Assembly (NCBI GenBank): GCA_031308135.1
Contig: JAHLJT010009419.1
Span: 65,058,723 to 65,122,722, forward strand
Reading direction: 5' to 3'
DNA length: 64,000 nt
DNA from: Acheta domesticus
Lineage: Eukaryota; Arthropoda; Insecta; Orthoptera; Gryllidae
Shown: positions 25,410 through 37,742 of the stretch, piece after piece
Layout of the letters: each line of letters starts with the position of its first letter
Numbering within the stretch: position 1 is the first letter of the stretch
Position numbers and translations under genes: made by a program
Notes under the pieces: generated by a model
The model's database searches: none
The model's input: only the letters and a program-made list of their open reading frames with translations
Told to the model about the DNA's origin: nothing

Positions 25410-28400
25410 CTCGTTCGACTACGTCCTGCCCCGCACCGCCGCGCCCCATCCTCCCTGCTTCGCCTCGTGCGCCGCCGCGTCCTCTCACAAAAAACATATT
25501 TGTAAAAAAGAGTAGTTAATAATCGTGAAATTATGATTAAAAATAACGGTAGAGATTGGCTAATCTATGAAAATATTCTATTACTTCAAGTGACTTGTGA
25601 TGGATTTGAGTATCAAAGAATAACGTATCAGAATTCCGACCATGAACAAGTTCCTAACTTAATAGACACACCAGTTGCAGCCATTTCAAACCAGCGAAAA
25701 ACCCAACACTAACTCGAATAAAAAATAGATTCCTATTTGAAGTCTTTGTCAAAATCTTAGCCAATCTGGGTACATAATCCCTAGAGTATCCTTTCCGATG
25801 TATATATTCAGTTAGCTTAGATTTCTAAGAACGATAAGCCTGAAAATACATGTAGCAAGAGCTTAACCCCATCTAAAAAACAATAAAATTTTTAATTTTT
25901 CTGATGTTTTAGCGTGTTTTTGCCTTCGATACGGAACTCGATAAAAACTGCATTACGTACCTGAATTGAGAGGATCGTGGTTATTAGAGAAATAAAAAAA
26001 CAATCGAATATCTTGTAATTGAGGGAATTATGAAACGGAATTGTAAGAGGTAAATATGAAAAGATATACCAAGTCATCTTAACTTTAGGTAAAATCCAAA
26101 ATCATGTATGTAGCAAGGGCGTTATGTATGTTGGGTGACAAAAAGCCCTCTGTTCAAAGATGCGCGAGATTATAATCTTCGCTCGATCATTAGAACCCTA
26201 ATAACTCCTATGGCGCATAAATAACTACTTAAGCACCAAAAATACATAAAAAATGCTATTCACCGATGCACACGCATACCGCTCCTGCGTCTGCCGCCGT
26301 CGCGTCCTGCTTCGCCGCTTCCCCGCTTCCCCCTCCCTTCCCTCGCGACACGTGGCGCAGGTGACAGATGTGGTCCGGCGTAAGCTGACAGGCGCGCCCC
26401 ACGTGACGATTTCCATCCGCGCGACCTCGACTAGCGGCATGCGAGCGACACCGCCGCGCCACGCCGATGCAAAAGGGTCAACCGCTCGTGTTCCACCTCC
26501 AGGCGATAGGACCGTGTGTGGAGTTGGCTTGTGGCTGATCAAATACTATCAAGGATTATTTACAGCAGTGTTGTCAAGGTCGATGTCGCGAGCGGGAGTC
26601 CATGGCACGAGTGCCAAGACGAAATCAACCCTCCAAGAAGTTCGTTACCCCGCCACCAGAAACGTCATCCCTAGTGTAAACGGCGGGGTGGCTAATAGTT
26701 CCCTTTCCGAACGCTAGATGCGCAGAGAAGCTCGTGGCATAGCACGATGCAAAAACGCATACCACTGCCACCAGCAGCTAATCTTGATACCACTGATTTA
26801 CAGTGAAAACTTAGCATGGACGTGAGAACACAGTCTGATTTTAACGTTGCAATGACCATTCTATTAATAATGTTTGTAAAGGTTAATCTGCAAGCAGTCA
26901 CTTGTCTGTATAGTTCTATCGATTATATATAAACATAGCACTTAAATTTTGTAAAGTATCAAACAATAGAAAGCAAATTGTAGGTGAAAATGCAACGATG
27001 ACAAAATTTACGATGTCACGGGTGCAATAAAACGTTTTATTAGAAATAAATTTTATATTCTTACAATACGCAGTGACGACTAGCGAAAAAATACCTAGTC
27101 TGTAGGCTTGTCTGATCGCTACACGGTGTACGTGCTTTTCAAATCAGATAAACGTAAAAGTCAAATCCTGAAATTAATCAACAAACAATTACGTCTTATG
27201 ATCATGTTCAGTGAATATTGTGATGTGAATGAGACTTGATGCTTCATTTTTAGGCTTTGCAGAAAACATTCGCTTGAGAAATAACAAAAGATCGTATGTT
27301 CAAGCGTGATGGTAATTACTTAGAGGAACTCTTCAACCAGTTTATTAAATGTGGGTCAATTTTCCAACCGATACTATCATAAGCTAAGCTTAGGAACACA
27401 CTCGATTGACAGAAATGAATGACTTCCTGTTTTCGGTCTCAGAACCGAGGAATGGAGGTAAGTCATACCCATTCAATATCGTCTTTGCGACCAACTCCGC
27501 GCATTATATGGAAATAATTCTTGACTCCAAGACGTTGTATGTCCCGTCTGTTCAACAGACGCTCTCAAGAATCGTCTTGTAAAATTCAGGAACGGTCTTA
27601 AGTCATCTAGGTAAAGCTCTCCAAGGTGTTACATTTACAAAGTATTAAATCATGACGTAACATCAATTTCCTTCTTTTTCCTTCTTGTAGTTTTCAAACC
27701 TTAGCTCTACTGAACCGTTCTGTCTTCGTGCCATGGTAGACGCTGTTTTCCTAGGTCCCTGTGGCTGGTCGGACTGTATTTTAAAATTGTTTTTGCTAGA
27801 CAAATATCAAACATACGTTTTCAAAGCTCTGCTTACATGGGGCACTTATCATCTATCTTTTCTAGAACTGAAAAAAGTAAGGTTACTCTTAACACCCGAA
27901 TGCTCGAGTTGATCCTTAAAACTACAAGTTTTCACAACCTTCAAAAGTCATTTCCTCTACTTGAATGTAGCTAAATTGTGACTTTGTGTCTACAACTCTC
28001 TTCCATATAGAGGAACATTCACTGACATCACCTTATCCTATCACTTCAAATGAGTCTCTTTTCTCTTAAAAAATTCATTGTGCCGAAGATTTGCAAAAGT
28101 CAATAAAATAACAAAAAATTTCCAATTAATCGTCCAATAGATCTAAGTGATCCTACATGAAAAATTCGTTACTATTCAAGAAATATGATCGGGCTCTTGC
28201 CTACACCAGTGATGGTTTTTTTATAGATTTCTTCTTTTTGAGAAGCTGAAAATTATTGATATTATTTTTGTGTTTTATGATAAGAAATTATGCAATTTAT
28301 TACAAGCGGTAATCATAATTTGCGTAATTTTAGCGTCTTTGTGGATAAAAAATCAAGATTATACACTCGAAAACTGAACATTCAGAATACATTTCAGAAA

Positions 28401-28720
28401 TATTTGTAATACTCTAAGTCCTAGCAAAATACAGTTTAATACATTACTATGTAGCGAAGAGTAATCGCATTTATCTGATATAAAATGTTCATTGTGTGTA
28501 ATTAAAAACAAACAATGTTGTTAGAAAGTTTATTTTTGCATAAACAGAGACAGAAATTGAATGCACATGTACATTATTAGTCACATCAATTTATTAATTT
28601 ATCAAAACTGTCAAAAAATGTAAAAAATAGATATTTATCCTGTGAATTCCTGAGCCTCTTTGCCTTGGTAATAAACAAGATTGTTTGTATTTTGCTAGGA
28701 TAAAAGTGCGAAAAACTAAC
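25410..28720. other. AT-rich stretch with one GC islet at 26.25-26.72 kb
   Basis: No gene is supported. The islet at about 26270-26720 carries a 154-codon plus-strand frame (26253-26717). Part of it (QVTDVVRRKLTGAPHVTISI) follows an acceptor-like GGCGCAG and reads like protein, but I recognise no family and cannot pair it with other exons. The rest is featureless. Confidence 0.35.
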
Positions 28721-28728
28721 ATTACACA

Positions 28729-28766
28729 GGCACACACGCACACACGCACACACACACACACACACA
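28729..28766. repeat. (CA)n microsatellite with CACG interruptions
   Basis: A short CA run is interrupted by CACGCA units; the cysteine/valine-rich minus-strand frame across it is an artefact. Confidence 0.9.
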
Positions 28767-29057
28767 AAATTTTCAGTCCCAAAGACTTGATACTTGTTGC
28801 TCTATGTATTTTGACGCGCTGAGTCCGAATCTGAAGCCAGAAATTCGCCACCTCCCTTAATTTTTTAAATCACGAAAAACGCCTTGAAATTATATTTGGG
28901 AGTGTTGAACAATGTCACAATGTTTGTTTTTTTTGCAATTAAAAAAAATTGGAATATGGCGCGGTAATATCTGTCATTTGATTCGTGAAACGATGGTATA
29001 TGTTTTATTAGTTTGTGGAATAATTCGTTTTGTAGTAGCTGTATCAGAATAGCGTAA

Positions 29058-29525
29058 TCAGTGGAAATTGTTTGTGAACGATTCACCCAGTTTCTCTAGA
29101 ATGGGAAGATTCTTGTCTACTACATCGTTAAAGTCTCCATCGCTCTTCTCTCCCATACTGCTTGCAGTGGAAGACCCAGTGGCAAAGAGATTAAGCTTTT
29201 GCCCTTGCACCTCTTGGACCGTAACTAGAATGCAAGTCATTCTTCTTCAGATAAAAATGGAAATTTAGTAACCATGAATTCCTATCGCCCCAGTGTCGGT
29301 CATTTTACGAAAATTCCATCGCGACATGTCTTCAGATGCATAAACACCACGGAATTTGTCTCCCAAATCTATAACTTGAGTACTTCACTTTTCTATCACG
29401 TATTCTTCTTTGATAACCGACAGAACAGGAGTTAGGACTCTTTTCTCGTACTTTGGGACTTTGATTACAATTCCATGATTCCTCTTGGAATTTTTGTGAA
29501 AAACTCATTCGATATATTAAGCATT
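29058..29525 (-). pseudogene. Possible decayed coding region, unidentified
   Basis: One minus-strand frame, read from about 29525 down to a stop at 29058, holds only about three stops in roughly 155 codons. Fragments look protein-like, for example GIVIKVPKYEKRVLTPVLSV, GDKFRGVYASEDMSRWNFRK and GDFNDVVDKNLPILEKLGES. In AT-rich random DNA of this length about ten stops would be expected. I do not recognise the protein. It could be an old gene or element remnant, or the last part could be a terminal exon. Nothing around it helps. Confidence 0.28.
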
Positions 29526-29539
29526 TTTTTCTCATTTCA

Positions 29540-31400
29540 TCATAGATCCGTAATAATTTATAACCAGCACCTCGTTAAAGCTTCATTTCCTTTCTATCTA
29601 TTTTTTATCTACATTGTAGAATTCTCTAGTTGACTTCCCTTAAAAACAGGTTCCCTTAAAGCATAGCATTTTTTTCTCCTCTCTGTGTATTGCCTTTACA
29701 CCAAGCTTCATTTCATAATCAATGATTGTCCTTGTTTGTTATATCATTTTTATTTTCGCGAATATTTGATAAGAACACTTACTTTTCGTGATACTGTAAT
29801 AAATAAAATGTGAAGGTTGGTTCATTCCTAAACATTTTCCATTTTCATCTCGTTTATGATCAAAGCAGATTAATTCACTAAAAATGGCTACTTTAACTGC
29901 AAAAGAAAAAAATTAAAATATCCAAATACAATTGTAATTTCTCCGCAAAATTATCTCGATCAATACCTCTTTTTCAACTCGCAGAGATTGGGACATACAG
30001 AAGTAATAAGAGAAGAAGAAAACCTTTACTCGACATTTCTGTGTACATTTTATTTTTGTATTGTGTTTGACGTACATAATAAGGCATTGAACATTTCTAT
30101 CCGAACACCGTAGCATCTGAGTGCATTTTGATACGTCAACTGCATAGCTGTTCATTGGACACAAAATGAACAGTTATAATCTGCCTCTAACCTCCGTGAC
30201 GCTCGATTTTGCTTATGGTTCCTGAATAATTTATCATTAAGAGAGATTATCGGTGAGATCTCCCGAAGAATGTAACAATGGTAACAAGATTGTACTCGTC
30301 GATATCCTGATTTTTAAAGTAGGACACATTCTTAACAGGCTTATGGCCTTAGTTGGCGGTTTCTTTGTTAAAGTATCGAGTTCAAGATTTAACCTCTTTG
30401 GGTGATTAATGCATTTCATAAAAACGTATTTCACGGTTGAAACATCTTGAAAAATATTTTTTTATTAGTAGTAGCCCAACACTCGGTTTCCATATCATTC
30501 AATCCTCAAAAAAATATTAGGTATTATGAAAATCGGCAAATGTTAAAGTGAAATGTTTCATTAAAATAGTCTGAATTGGGGTGAAACGGATAGACGCTCA
30601 CGAAACAAAAGCTAATTCTTCATCATTATCACATAAAACACATTAATCATCTTAGAGACTTATTATCAAACGTATATATTTTTATAGATAATCGTTATTT
30701 AGGAAATTATTTTACGAATCAAATCTTTTGGTCCTTCCTTTCTCCATTTTGTTTTGCATATTAAAATTGTACTTCAATATTCTGCTCACTAGAATTATTT
30801 TTGAAAAAAATGGGGGTGAAAGGAATGTTTTAAGCATCTTTGCATTTTTACAATTTATTTATTTGTCGCCAACAGTTTTTTGTATAAGCTGGGGATTAAT
30901 AGAACTTACAAATCATAAATGCATCTGATGTCAAAATAAATTTTTTTGAGAAATTTGTTACTGGTTTTGGGGTTTCGAGGAAATTTTTATTTGTAGTTTC
31001 CACGGTTATAGTTCATAAAGCACCGCATCAATATTGGCCTTTATAGATTCATTTAATCAAATTTTAAAGCAGTTTACAAGAATGTAGGTATGTTGAAGAT
31101 TTACGTATTAAAAAACAATGCAATTGATCTCTATGATAAAAAAGGCTAATTTTTAACTAAAGAGACAAACCGCTACTGATAAACTGGAGAATCCGTTTGT
31201 GTGCCTGGGAACACACCCTAAATGGAAGGAAATACAGGAAGTACCGTGTGGCACTCCGGTTAGATAAATACAAGGGTGCCGTCATTCCTAGTCCCATTAG
31301 TTCACAAACTGAGTATTTCTTTATTTATGTCTTAAAAGTAGATTTTTTCACCGATGAAACATTTTTTAATAACTCAGTCATACAGCGAAAACTGTGATTG
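29540..31400. other. AT-rich stretch, no gene supported
   Basis: Short protein-like minus-strand pieces at about 30110-30330 (for example KNQDIDEYNLVTIVTFFG) are no more open than expected by chance. Otherwise nothing is recognised. Confidence 0.4.
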
Positions 31401-31408
31401 TTTTAAAT

Positions 31409-31538
31409 GTAGGGGGAACTATAGGAAGAACAAGCAAGGACAACATGAACAAACACAAACATCCATGCCCGAGGCGGGATTCGAACTCGTAGCCCTTCAG
31501 CCTTAGCGACCTCGACTATCCAGGCCGTCCGACGCACC
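31409..31538 (-). mobile_element. tRNA-derived SINE, third type, minus strand
   Basis: On the minus strand the head GGCCTGGATAGTCGAGG gives an A box and GAGTTCGAATCCCG (31475-31488 region) a near-consensus B box. The tail GGGCATGGATGTTTGTGTTT follows, with a short U-rich body. Spacing and sequence fit a tRNA-like pol III promoter. The tRNA-like part is not closed into a full cloverleaf, so I do not call a tRNA gene. Confidence 0.6.
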
Positions 31539-31714
31539 TTTGTTATTTCTATTACTTCTAAATATTCTTTCTATTTTTATTACTTAATATTTCTTATATA
31601 TTTTATATTACTCTGCTTTCTTATTTTATTCACCGCATACGAAAAATATACTGTTTATAAACTTTTGTTCTCTAACAGTGTTTCTCTGCAAAATGGCACA
31701 AGAAACATTACTTA

Positions 31715-31741
31715 CAGTGGCTCTCACAATTGAACGTACAC
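31715..31741 (+). repeat. Left TIR of the Tc1-like element
   Basis: It begins CAGTGGCTCTCA directly after the target TA and pairs with 40799-40825 with about two mismatches. Confidence 0.85.
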
Positions 31742-32049
31742 CTCTACTGTACACCTTTAAAGGTACCATGAATTCTTCTCATTTGAATATTTCAGGATAT
31801 AAAATATATAATTTTGATATTTGAGGTTTTCTGAAAGGTAAAGTGCATTTTGAAAGCATAAAATTGCTTTATTAGATGTAAAATTAAATATTTTGTTTGT
31901 TATCTACAAACAAGCGTTGCACAAAAATGAACGTACACCATCAGAAGTGCGATTTGAAACGTACCCTTCGAAATGCTTTCCTGGGCTCAAAGTAGTAACA
32001 AAGGAATTAGTCAAAAGTCTGATTTGCGGAGAGCAACATCGTATTGAAA

Positions 32050-32670
32050 ATGGCCCCGAGAAGAGAAACGACGGTGGAAGAACGACAACTTATTGTAAAT
32101 TTAGCCATGAGGGGAAGGTCACTTCGATGTATTGCGAAGACCGTGGGAAGACCTCACTCAACCATCCAAGGTATTGTAGACAAATGTATGTCTGACAGAT
32201 GTATTGTAGACAGCTGTATGTCAAGTTCGATGGCCTATTAAATAATAAAAGGGGTAGAGAACGAAAACCGATACTCAACGAACGAGATAAAAGAAATATC
32301 GTTAATCACATCACAAGGAATCCTCGCCAAAGTGTTGCTAAAATGACTCCATGGGTAGTTTCAACAACAGGGAAAACTGTATCGACAGAAACCGTCCGAA
32401 GGACACTACGAGACACAGGTAACAACGGGAGAGTAGCCAAGAAGAAACCTTGGATTAGTAAGGCCAATCGGCGCAGTAGACTGCAGTTCGCAAAATTTTA
32501 GAGAAACCACCCTTCGGAGTTCTGGGAAACTGTGATATTCAGAGATGAAAGTAAATTCAAAATATATGGATCAGATGGGCACCAGTACGTGTGGAGGAAG
32601 GTTAACGCAGCCTTCGAAGAACAAAATTTGCGTGCAACTGTAAAGCACGGCGGGGGCTCCGTAATGGTAT
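32050..32670 (+). pseudogene. Tc1 transposase, 5' part (broken)
   Basis: The ATG at 32050 opens a helix-turn-helix DNA-binding domain (VEERQLIVNLAMRGRSLRCI). A 30-bp direct duplication follows (TATTGTAGACA at 32172 and 32202), and the frame then shifts. The second helix-turn-helix and linker continue in another frame, meeting a stop at 32499-32501. The catalytic core then begins, with FRDESKF carrying the first catalytic Asp at 32544-32546. The reading frame is interrupted by the gypsy element right after a GGGSVM motif. The lesions other than the insertion show that the gene was already decaying or decayed in parallel. The intact protein would cut and rejoin DNA at its TIRs. Confidence 0.88.
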
Positions 32671-34127
32671 TGTGATGGAACTGCTCACAAAATGGAGGCG
32701 CCGACACACTTATGGTGTGACAGTCGTCCCAAGTCGCAGGAGGGGACACGCGCTGAATTTATTTAATAAGGGCGCCAAGCGCATGCCCACTTACCTGCTT
32801 AATGTCGCCGGCGTTGAGCGTCTCAGGGGTGAGCGCCCTGGGTCGAAGGGTTGCATTTGGTGGTTTCTTAAGATTTAGGATAATAACACTTTGCTATGGT
32901 ATTAATTGGTTCACCCGACCAAATGGCGGGGACTAATTTATTCAAAAAATTAAACGAAGAGAAACTGTTCAGGTTGATGCTGGGTTATTGTCACTTTAGT
33001 AGCCGATTAATGAATGATGGTGATGACAACTTACAATCTGTGATGTTAGATGGTAATGTCACCGCGACTGGATTGCTCGCCGAGCGACGGAGAAGTGTAG
33101 TCGGACCCTCAGGAGGCGACGCCGGAACGTTGCAAGGTTGGCCTCCGATTGCCTCCGGGGTGATGACGCCGGCGCACGGGACGTCGGCGGTGGATGACCG
33201 GGCAGTGGTGACGTGATGCTCGCGCGCGTCTCAGGCCGTCACACGACACCTGGACCGCGTATGACGCTCGAAGCCAAACTTTGGCTATTCGGAATTAATT
33301 CCGTGAAGACCGGGCAAGTTTCGCAGTGGTCGGCTCAGTGTGTGCCTTACCCACTGCTGCTGTTCCCTTTCTACCGCAGGTTTCATTAACTGACTAATAT
33401 TCGGTGGTTTTCTTAACTACCACTGTTAATCTACTCAAAACTTTACTTGTTGGTTTCTATCTCCACACGACTTCTCCTGCACGACCGTCCTCTCTCGCGT
33501 CTGTCGCCCGTCCTCTCTCTCTGGCCTCGCTCGCCCGTCTCTCCCTTTCGTTTTCTCGAAAAAATCTCAAAGTGCTCACGTGCTTCCTGCCTAGTGATTT
33601 TATTGGTCGGATTTGAACTTCTCGAACCTTCTATTTCATCAACGGTGCCTTCTGGTTGTTCATTGGCCGGCATTGTTAGGCCGGAGGAGCGCGCACGTGT
33701 CCCTTCTGCTTTGGCATGTGATGATTTTATAGGCTTTTAGAGGATTATTGAGCCGGGTGCGATCGCCAAGTCGCTAAAATGGTTGTTCCGGCTGTCGATC
33801 ATCCAGTATTGTTGGACAAAGGGTAAGATTTATTGTTAGGGGCTTCTGGAGAACTTGGGCCGTTGGGCGGAACTAAATCGGGTCGCGGTGGACGCGTGGC
33901 CCTTTCCAACTTCCGGTAATTTGGCGTGACGCGGGGGTGAGAGGGTGCGATGGTCACCCGACGCATCGCGGTATTGTCAGAAAAAGGGTATAATTGATAG
34001 TTGAAAGTTTATGGGGGGCTTGAGCGGCTGGGCGTATCTAATTCGAGGGCGCGTAGTTCTTTCCTGCCGTCCGGTAATTTGGCGTGACGCAAGGGTGGAG
34101 GACTGCGATGGTCCCCGACACATCGCA
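32671..34127 (-). repeat. 3' LTR of gypsy element 1
   Basis: 1457 bp, TG...CA on the plus strand (starts TGTGATGG, ends CATCGCA). It serves as the 3' LTR because the element is on the minus strand. The end near 34127 (U3 side) contains two related blocks of about 155 bp. Open frames inside are not genes. Confidence 0.92.
33817..34127. repeat. Tandem duplication in the LTR U3 end
   Basis: Two diverged blocks of about 155 bp share GGTAATTTGGCGTGACGC and end in GCGATGGTCxCCCGACxCATCGC. Each block ends in a small inverted repeat (GCGATG/CATCGC), and the last one forms the very terminus of the LTR. The same structure is present in the other LTR (39812-40122). Such U3 repeats often carry promoter elements, but that is inference. 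Confidence 0.6.
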
Positions 34128-34130
34128 TTA

Positions 34131-34137
34131 CCCCCCC
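34131..34137 (-). promoter_or_regulatory. Polypurine tract of gypsy element 1
   Basis: On the minus strand a G7 run preceded by GTAC lies three bases from the 3' LTR. This is where plus-strand DNA synthesis is primed in gypsy-type elements. Confidence 0.7.
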
Positions 34138-35256
34138 GTACAATGAGATTAAAAAAACGCATGGGACATGTTTTTTTTTAATCTAAGAACAAAAAAAGGA
34201 CATTTACAAAAATAGATGATAAATAAATTTGGGGAGCATGTGCCGACAGATGAAGCTGTGAAAACACAAAAACCTGGCATGTCCAGAACGAAAATTAGGG
34301 GTTTCAATGACAACTCTAACATGATAAGACAATACTAGTTAATTAAGCAAAAGGATAAAATTAATGAAGAGGAACAACACTAAAGCTATCTCTAAAAAAC
34401 TAGATGACCAATAAATTTAGGACACAAAATCTTTAAGAAGTAATACAAACACATTAATGATAAGAAAATGAATGAAAATAATCTTTATCATTTTTCAAAA
34501 ATAAGAAATGGTGGTGGGCCATTAGCAACACCTACTCAAACTAAGAGCAAACTAAGCACTAAATAAATAATTAAGAAGATAACATAGAGGGATAATTGGA
34601 AACAAAACTTAGAAAGACTGGCAAAATGAAACAATGGGGTACCTAAAACTAGTTAAACGCTACTGCAAATTGAATAATTGTGCAAAGTGAAGAGCCAAAA
34701 GTGGGAACCCTGTTAATCATTATTATATTTGACGCTCTTTTAATACGATTTTAGAGGTATAAAAACAAGTGGAATAAATGCGACATTTGCAAAATAATAG
34801 ATAAGCATAATAGTCAACAGTGGCCAAATTATTTAAAACACAAGAGGAGGAAACAAAATATCAACACGATGGAGAATTGAAAATAGAATGGTAGACGTGA
34901 GAAAACAACCAATGAATTAAACAAAGGACTTGGGTTGCAAAAACATTAAATTCATAATATCAGAATGGAGCTCGTTTCATTAATTAAAGTCAATGGCTAT
35001 AACTCTCGTCAACTCTCGACAGAGTATATCTAAGGGATATCTGAATTATTTCTCTCTCTTTTTTAATCAACAACGACGTTCACTTATAACAATCACTTAA
35101 CCAAAGCATTGAAGTAGTAGCGAACCCACGAAATTAATTAATAATAAGACGTGCCAGGGCAACCGGGCTGGATCCACAAGAATATAATTAAAATAAGGTT
35201 ACCTAATCAGAGCGACATAAATGAGGGCTTTTATTCTTTCAGCCAATTAATCTAGT
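34138..35256 (-). other. Non-coding 3' region of gypsy element 1
   Basis: About 1.1 kb of AT-rich DNA lies between integrase and the purine tract. I see no envelope frame, signal peptide or other open frame of note. Confidence 0.5.
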
Positions 35257-36090
35257 TTAATCTCTGAAAGGAACAAGGTTATAAAAATTGTGAGGACCAA
35301 CCTCGGAACCATCTGTGCTACGTAAAGTGCAAGCGTTGGGGGCTACAAGCCTCATAATTTGGTAAGGACCTACAAATAAAGGAAAGAATTTACTAATAAG
35401 GCCTTCAGGCTGATTAGATACTCTGAGAGCTTTGATTAAAACTTTATCGCCGACTTTAAATAAATGGGTTTTACTCTTCTGGTGTTGTTTTCTCGTATCA
35501 CCAGCTTTCTTTAAATTTGAGAGAATAATTTGACACCGATCCTCAGGGGAAATTGGAATTTGAGTGGCCATTTTTGCTAAAATAGGAAACAATGGTTTCG
35601 GCTTCTTATTGAATTGAGCCTCGAAAGGTGTAAATCTGGAAGATTCATGGGGGATGTGGTTAAGCCACGTATTAATCTTCGGTAGTAAATCGGGCCAAGC
35701 GGTATGCTTGTGAGACACATAAACCCGAAACAAACGTGATAATTCTTTCATGACTCTTTCGCTTGGGTTTGATCTCGGTGACCTAATAGAACAGAAGATT
35801 GTTTGGACACCTAAATCATTTAGCGATTGCTGCCAAAGGTCACTCGTGAACTGCGTGCCATTGTCACTGAGGACACGCTGATACGTCCCACATTCTTTGA
35901 AGAAACCTTGCACTAGGTGTTTTAAACAGGACTTTGCAGTAGGTTTAACAATAGGAAAACACTTAACATATTTAGTAAACACATCTATAACTACGAAGAT
36001 ATGGCGGAATCCACATCTTCCTCTAGGTAATGGTCCGTAAAGGTCTACTGCGCATAGGTCTCTGGGTCCGTCTGGCAATATAGTAGTCAA
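35257..36090 (-). pseudogene. Integrase core of gypsy element 1 (5'-truncated pol)
   Basis: 277 codons of pol remain. The DDE core begins right away, with the first Asp in AVDLYGPL, the second in LSDNGTQFTS and the Glu in SNPSERVMKELSR, with 34 residues between the second Asp and the Glu. The C-terminal GPY/F-like module (VGPYQIMRLV) and the end NFYNLVPFRD are intact. The H2C2 zinc finger and everything upstream (protease, RT, RNase H) are missing, and there is no true ATG; the frame opens at a TTG. The junction with gag at about 36090-36105 marks a deletion of roughly 3 kb when compared with the element at 57-62 kb. The remaining protein is unlikely to be made without gag frameshifting. Confidence 0.88.
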
Positions 36091-37742
36091 AGGTCCCTGG
36101 TACGACCTGGGGCTGTCGAAGGCGGCGCGAGACGGGGTGCGGTTTGGCCTTGACCGACATTAAAGGGAGGCGGAAAACTGGTCGGCGCCGGGGGGGAGGG
36201 GGCGGGGGGAAAGTGCGGCGAAGGGCCGTGGTTAAAAGGACGCTCTTGACCTTGCGAATGGCGTGGGGGAAATCCTCGATTCTGATTATTATTATTGCCA
36301 TTACGTGGGCGTGAAGAGTTTTGACTCTGATTTTGATAAGAAGCGAATTGCACATTCGTTTGGTCGAAATCGCCCAATAAGATCTGAAATTGCTCAAGAT
36401 CTTTTACAAAACTAGTTTTAAGGAGGTTTTGAATGACATATGGATAATGACGAGTTAATAGCCACATAATTTCGTCGTCAGGGGGAGTAGGTTCGCATTG
36501 TTTAAGTAGGGCAATGCGAGACACTGCATAATCCCGCATAGACATGTTACCATTCTGGTCCCATCTACCTTTAGCCAAATCCATTTTAAAATTGTATTGG
36601 GTGTTTCTATCCCAAAAACGATTAATAAATTTGGAACGAAAATCCTGAAAATCAGCCGGAACTGGTAACAATGTTTGGAACCATTCTTGGGCATGGTCAA
36701 CCAACATTTGGGCTATAACCTTCGGTTTAGAAGATTCAGGAATGTGTCTCGCTAAAGCAAAATAATTTTCAACATTACGTAAGAACGTAATGGGCTGTTC
36801 ACCGCGATTACCAGAGAATTTTAAATTTGGAGGAATTGACAGTGGCATAGCATTAACCGGGAAAGCTGAAATAGTCTTTTCCGCTACTTTAATTTCTAGT
36901 TCGTCTATTTTGACTTCGATTTCTTTCCGTTCCATTTCCGCCTGTGCCTGGATAACTAATTTTGCTGTTTCAATTTTATTGTTCAGGGAGTCGTGAAGTC
37001 CTTCAATCTTATTGTCAACCCCTTTTAGTTTCTTAGTCACCTCGCCTTTCAAGTTGGAAATTTCGGATTCATTGTCTTTAAATTTATCACGAGCCCAATG
37101 TCCCAAATTTAATTGCTTTTCTGAAACGGTTGCAATATCCTTGTTTATGCTGTCTTTAAATTCTGTCATTTGTTGAACTGTTTCAGACTGGAGCGATTCG
37201 CATTTCTTTCGTTGGCCTGTTAAATGTTCTTTGATGTCAGAAATTTGCGTAGAATTATTTTCAACAGCAGAGGCGAGAGAGGCGATTTTAGTGCTCTGTT
37301 TATCGACCTTTGAATTAACCGAATTTAGTTGTTGAGACACCTCACTTTGAAAAAGGGTGAAATTAGTGAGGTGTTCATCTAATCTACTATCAAGGGCACA
37401 AAATTTCGAATCAAATCTGGAATTCAAGTCCTGAAATTTAGAATTTAATTCTTGACGCTGTTCGTCAAATTGTGATCGAAATTGACAAAATTCTTGACGC
37501 TGTTCGTCAAATTTTGCGATAAGAGTGCTGAAAAATTGAGACATTTGGTCTGAGGGTGGCGTCGGAGCGGCCGCGGCGAGGGTAGGTCCGGCCTCGGCGG
37601 TACTCGTCTCGAGTACCTGCTCTAAAGAAACCCCGACAGTAGGGGCGAGAACAGCTGGGGGCGTGAGCTCGGCAGGCGCGTCGGCGTTTGCGGGAGCGGG
37701 GTCAGAAACCTCGGGGTTTTGAATGGGATTATTTTCAGCCAT
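36087..37742 (-). CDS. Gag protein of gypsy element 1
   Basis: The structural protein of the retrotransposon particle, about 551 residues from the ATG at 37742 (MAENNPIQ). The open frame extends upstream to 37889, but those residues include a spurious hydrophobic run. A proline/alanine-rich N-terminus is followed by a long heptad-patterned coiled coil, then a Retrotrans_gag-type capsid segment (NLKFSGNRGEQPITFLRNVE to about LRNVENYFALA and on through the MSMRDYAVSRI part), then a Q/N/R-rich and proline-rich tail. No CCHC zinc knuckle is present in what remains. The last few codons may come from across the deletion junction. The capsid part resembles the Gag of the 55-64 kb element. Confidence 0.82.
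   Translation of the reverse strand: MAENNPIQNPEVSDPAPANADAPAELTPPAVLAPTVGVSLEQVLETSTAEAGPTLAAAAPTPPSDQMSQFFSTLIAKFDEQRQEFCQFRSQFDEQRQELNSKFQDLNSRFDSKFCALDSRLDEHLTNFTLFQSEVSQQLNSVNSKVDKQSTKIASLASAVENNSTQISDIKEHLTGQRKKCESLQSETVQQMTEFKDSINKDIATVSEKQLNLGHWARDKFKDNESEISNLKGEVTKKLKGVDNKIEGLHDSLNNKIETAKLVIQAQAEMERKEIEVKIDELEIKVAEKTISAFPVNAMPLSIPPNLKFSGNRGEQPITFLRNVENYFALARHIPESSKPKVIAQMLVDHAQEWFQTLLPVPADFQDFRSKFINRFWDRNTQYNFKMDLAKGRWDQNGNMSMRDYAVSRIALLKQCEPTPPDDEIMWLLTRHYPYVIQNLLKTSFVKDLEQFQILLGDFDQTNVQFASYQNQSQNSSRPRNGNNNNQNRGFPPRHSQGQERPFNHGPSPHFPPAPSPPAPTSFPPPFNVGQGQTAPRLAPPSTAPGRTRDL

Noticed and set aside
26253..26717. 154-codon plus frame in a CpG islet
   Set aside because: Both strands are open, as expected for GC-rich DNA; the acceptor-like site alone is not enough.
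31475..31538. tRNA gene on the minus strand
   Set aside because: A and B boxes are present but no complete cloverleaf can be closed; a SINE tail follows, so it is a tRNA-derived SINE.
32671..34127. Open frames of 68-106 codons inside the element-1 LTR, repeated in 38666-40122
   Set aside because: They are duplicated only because the LTR is duplicated, overlap on both strands and show no domains.
34138..35256. Envelope gene in gypsy element 1
   Set aside because: No open frame, signal peptide or membrane segment was seen between integrase and the purine tract.
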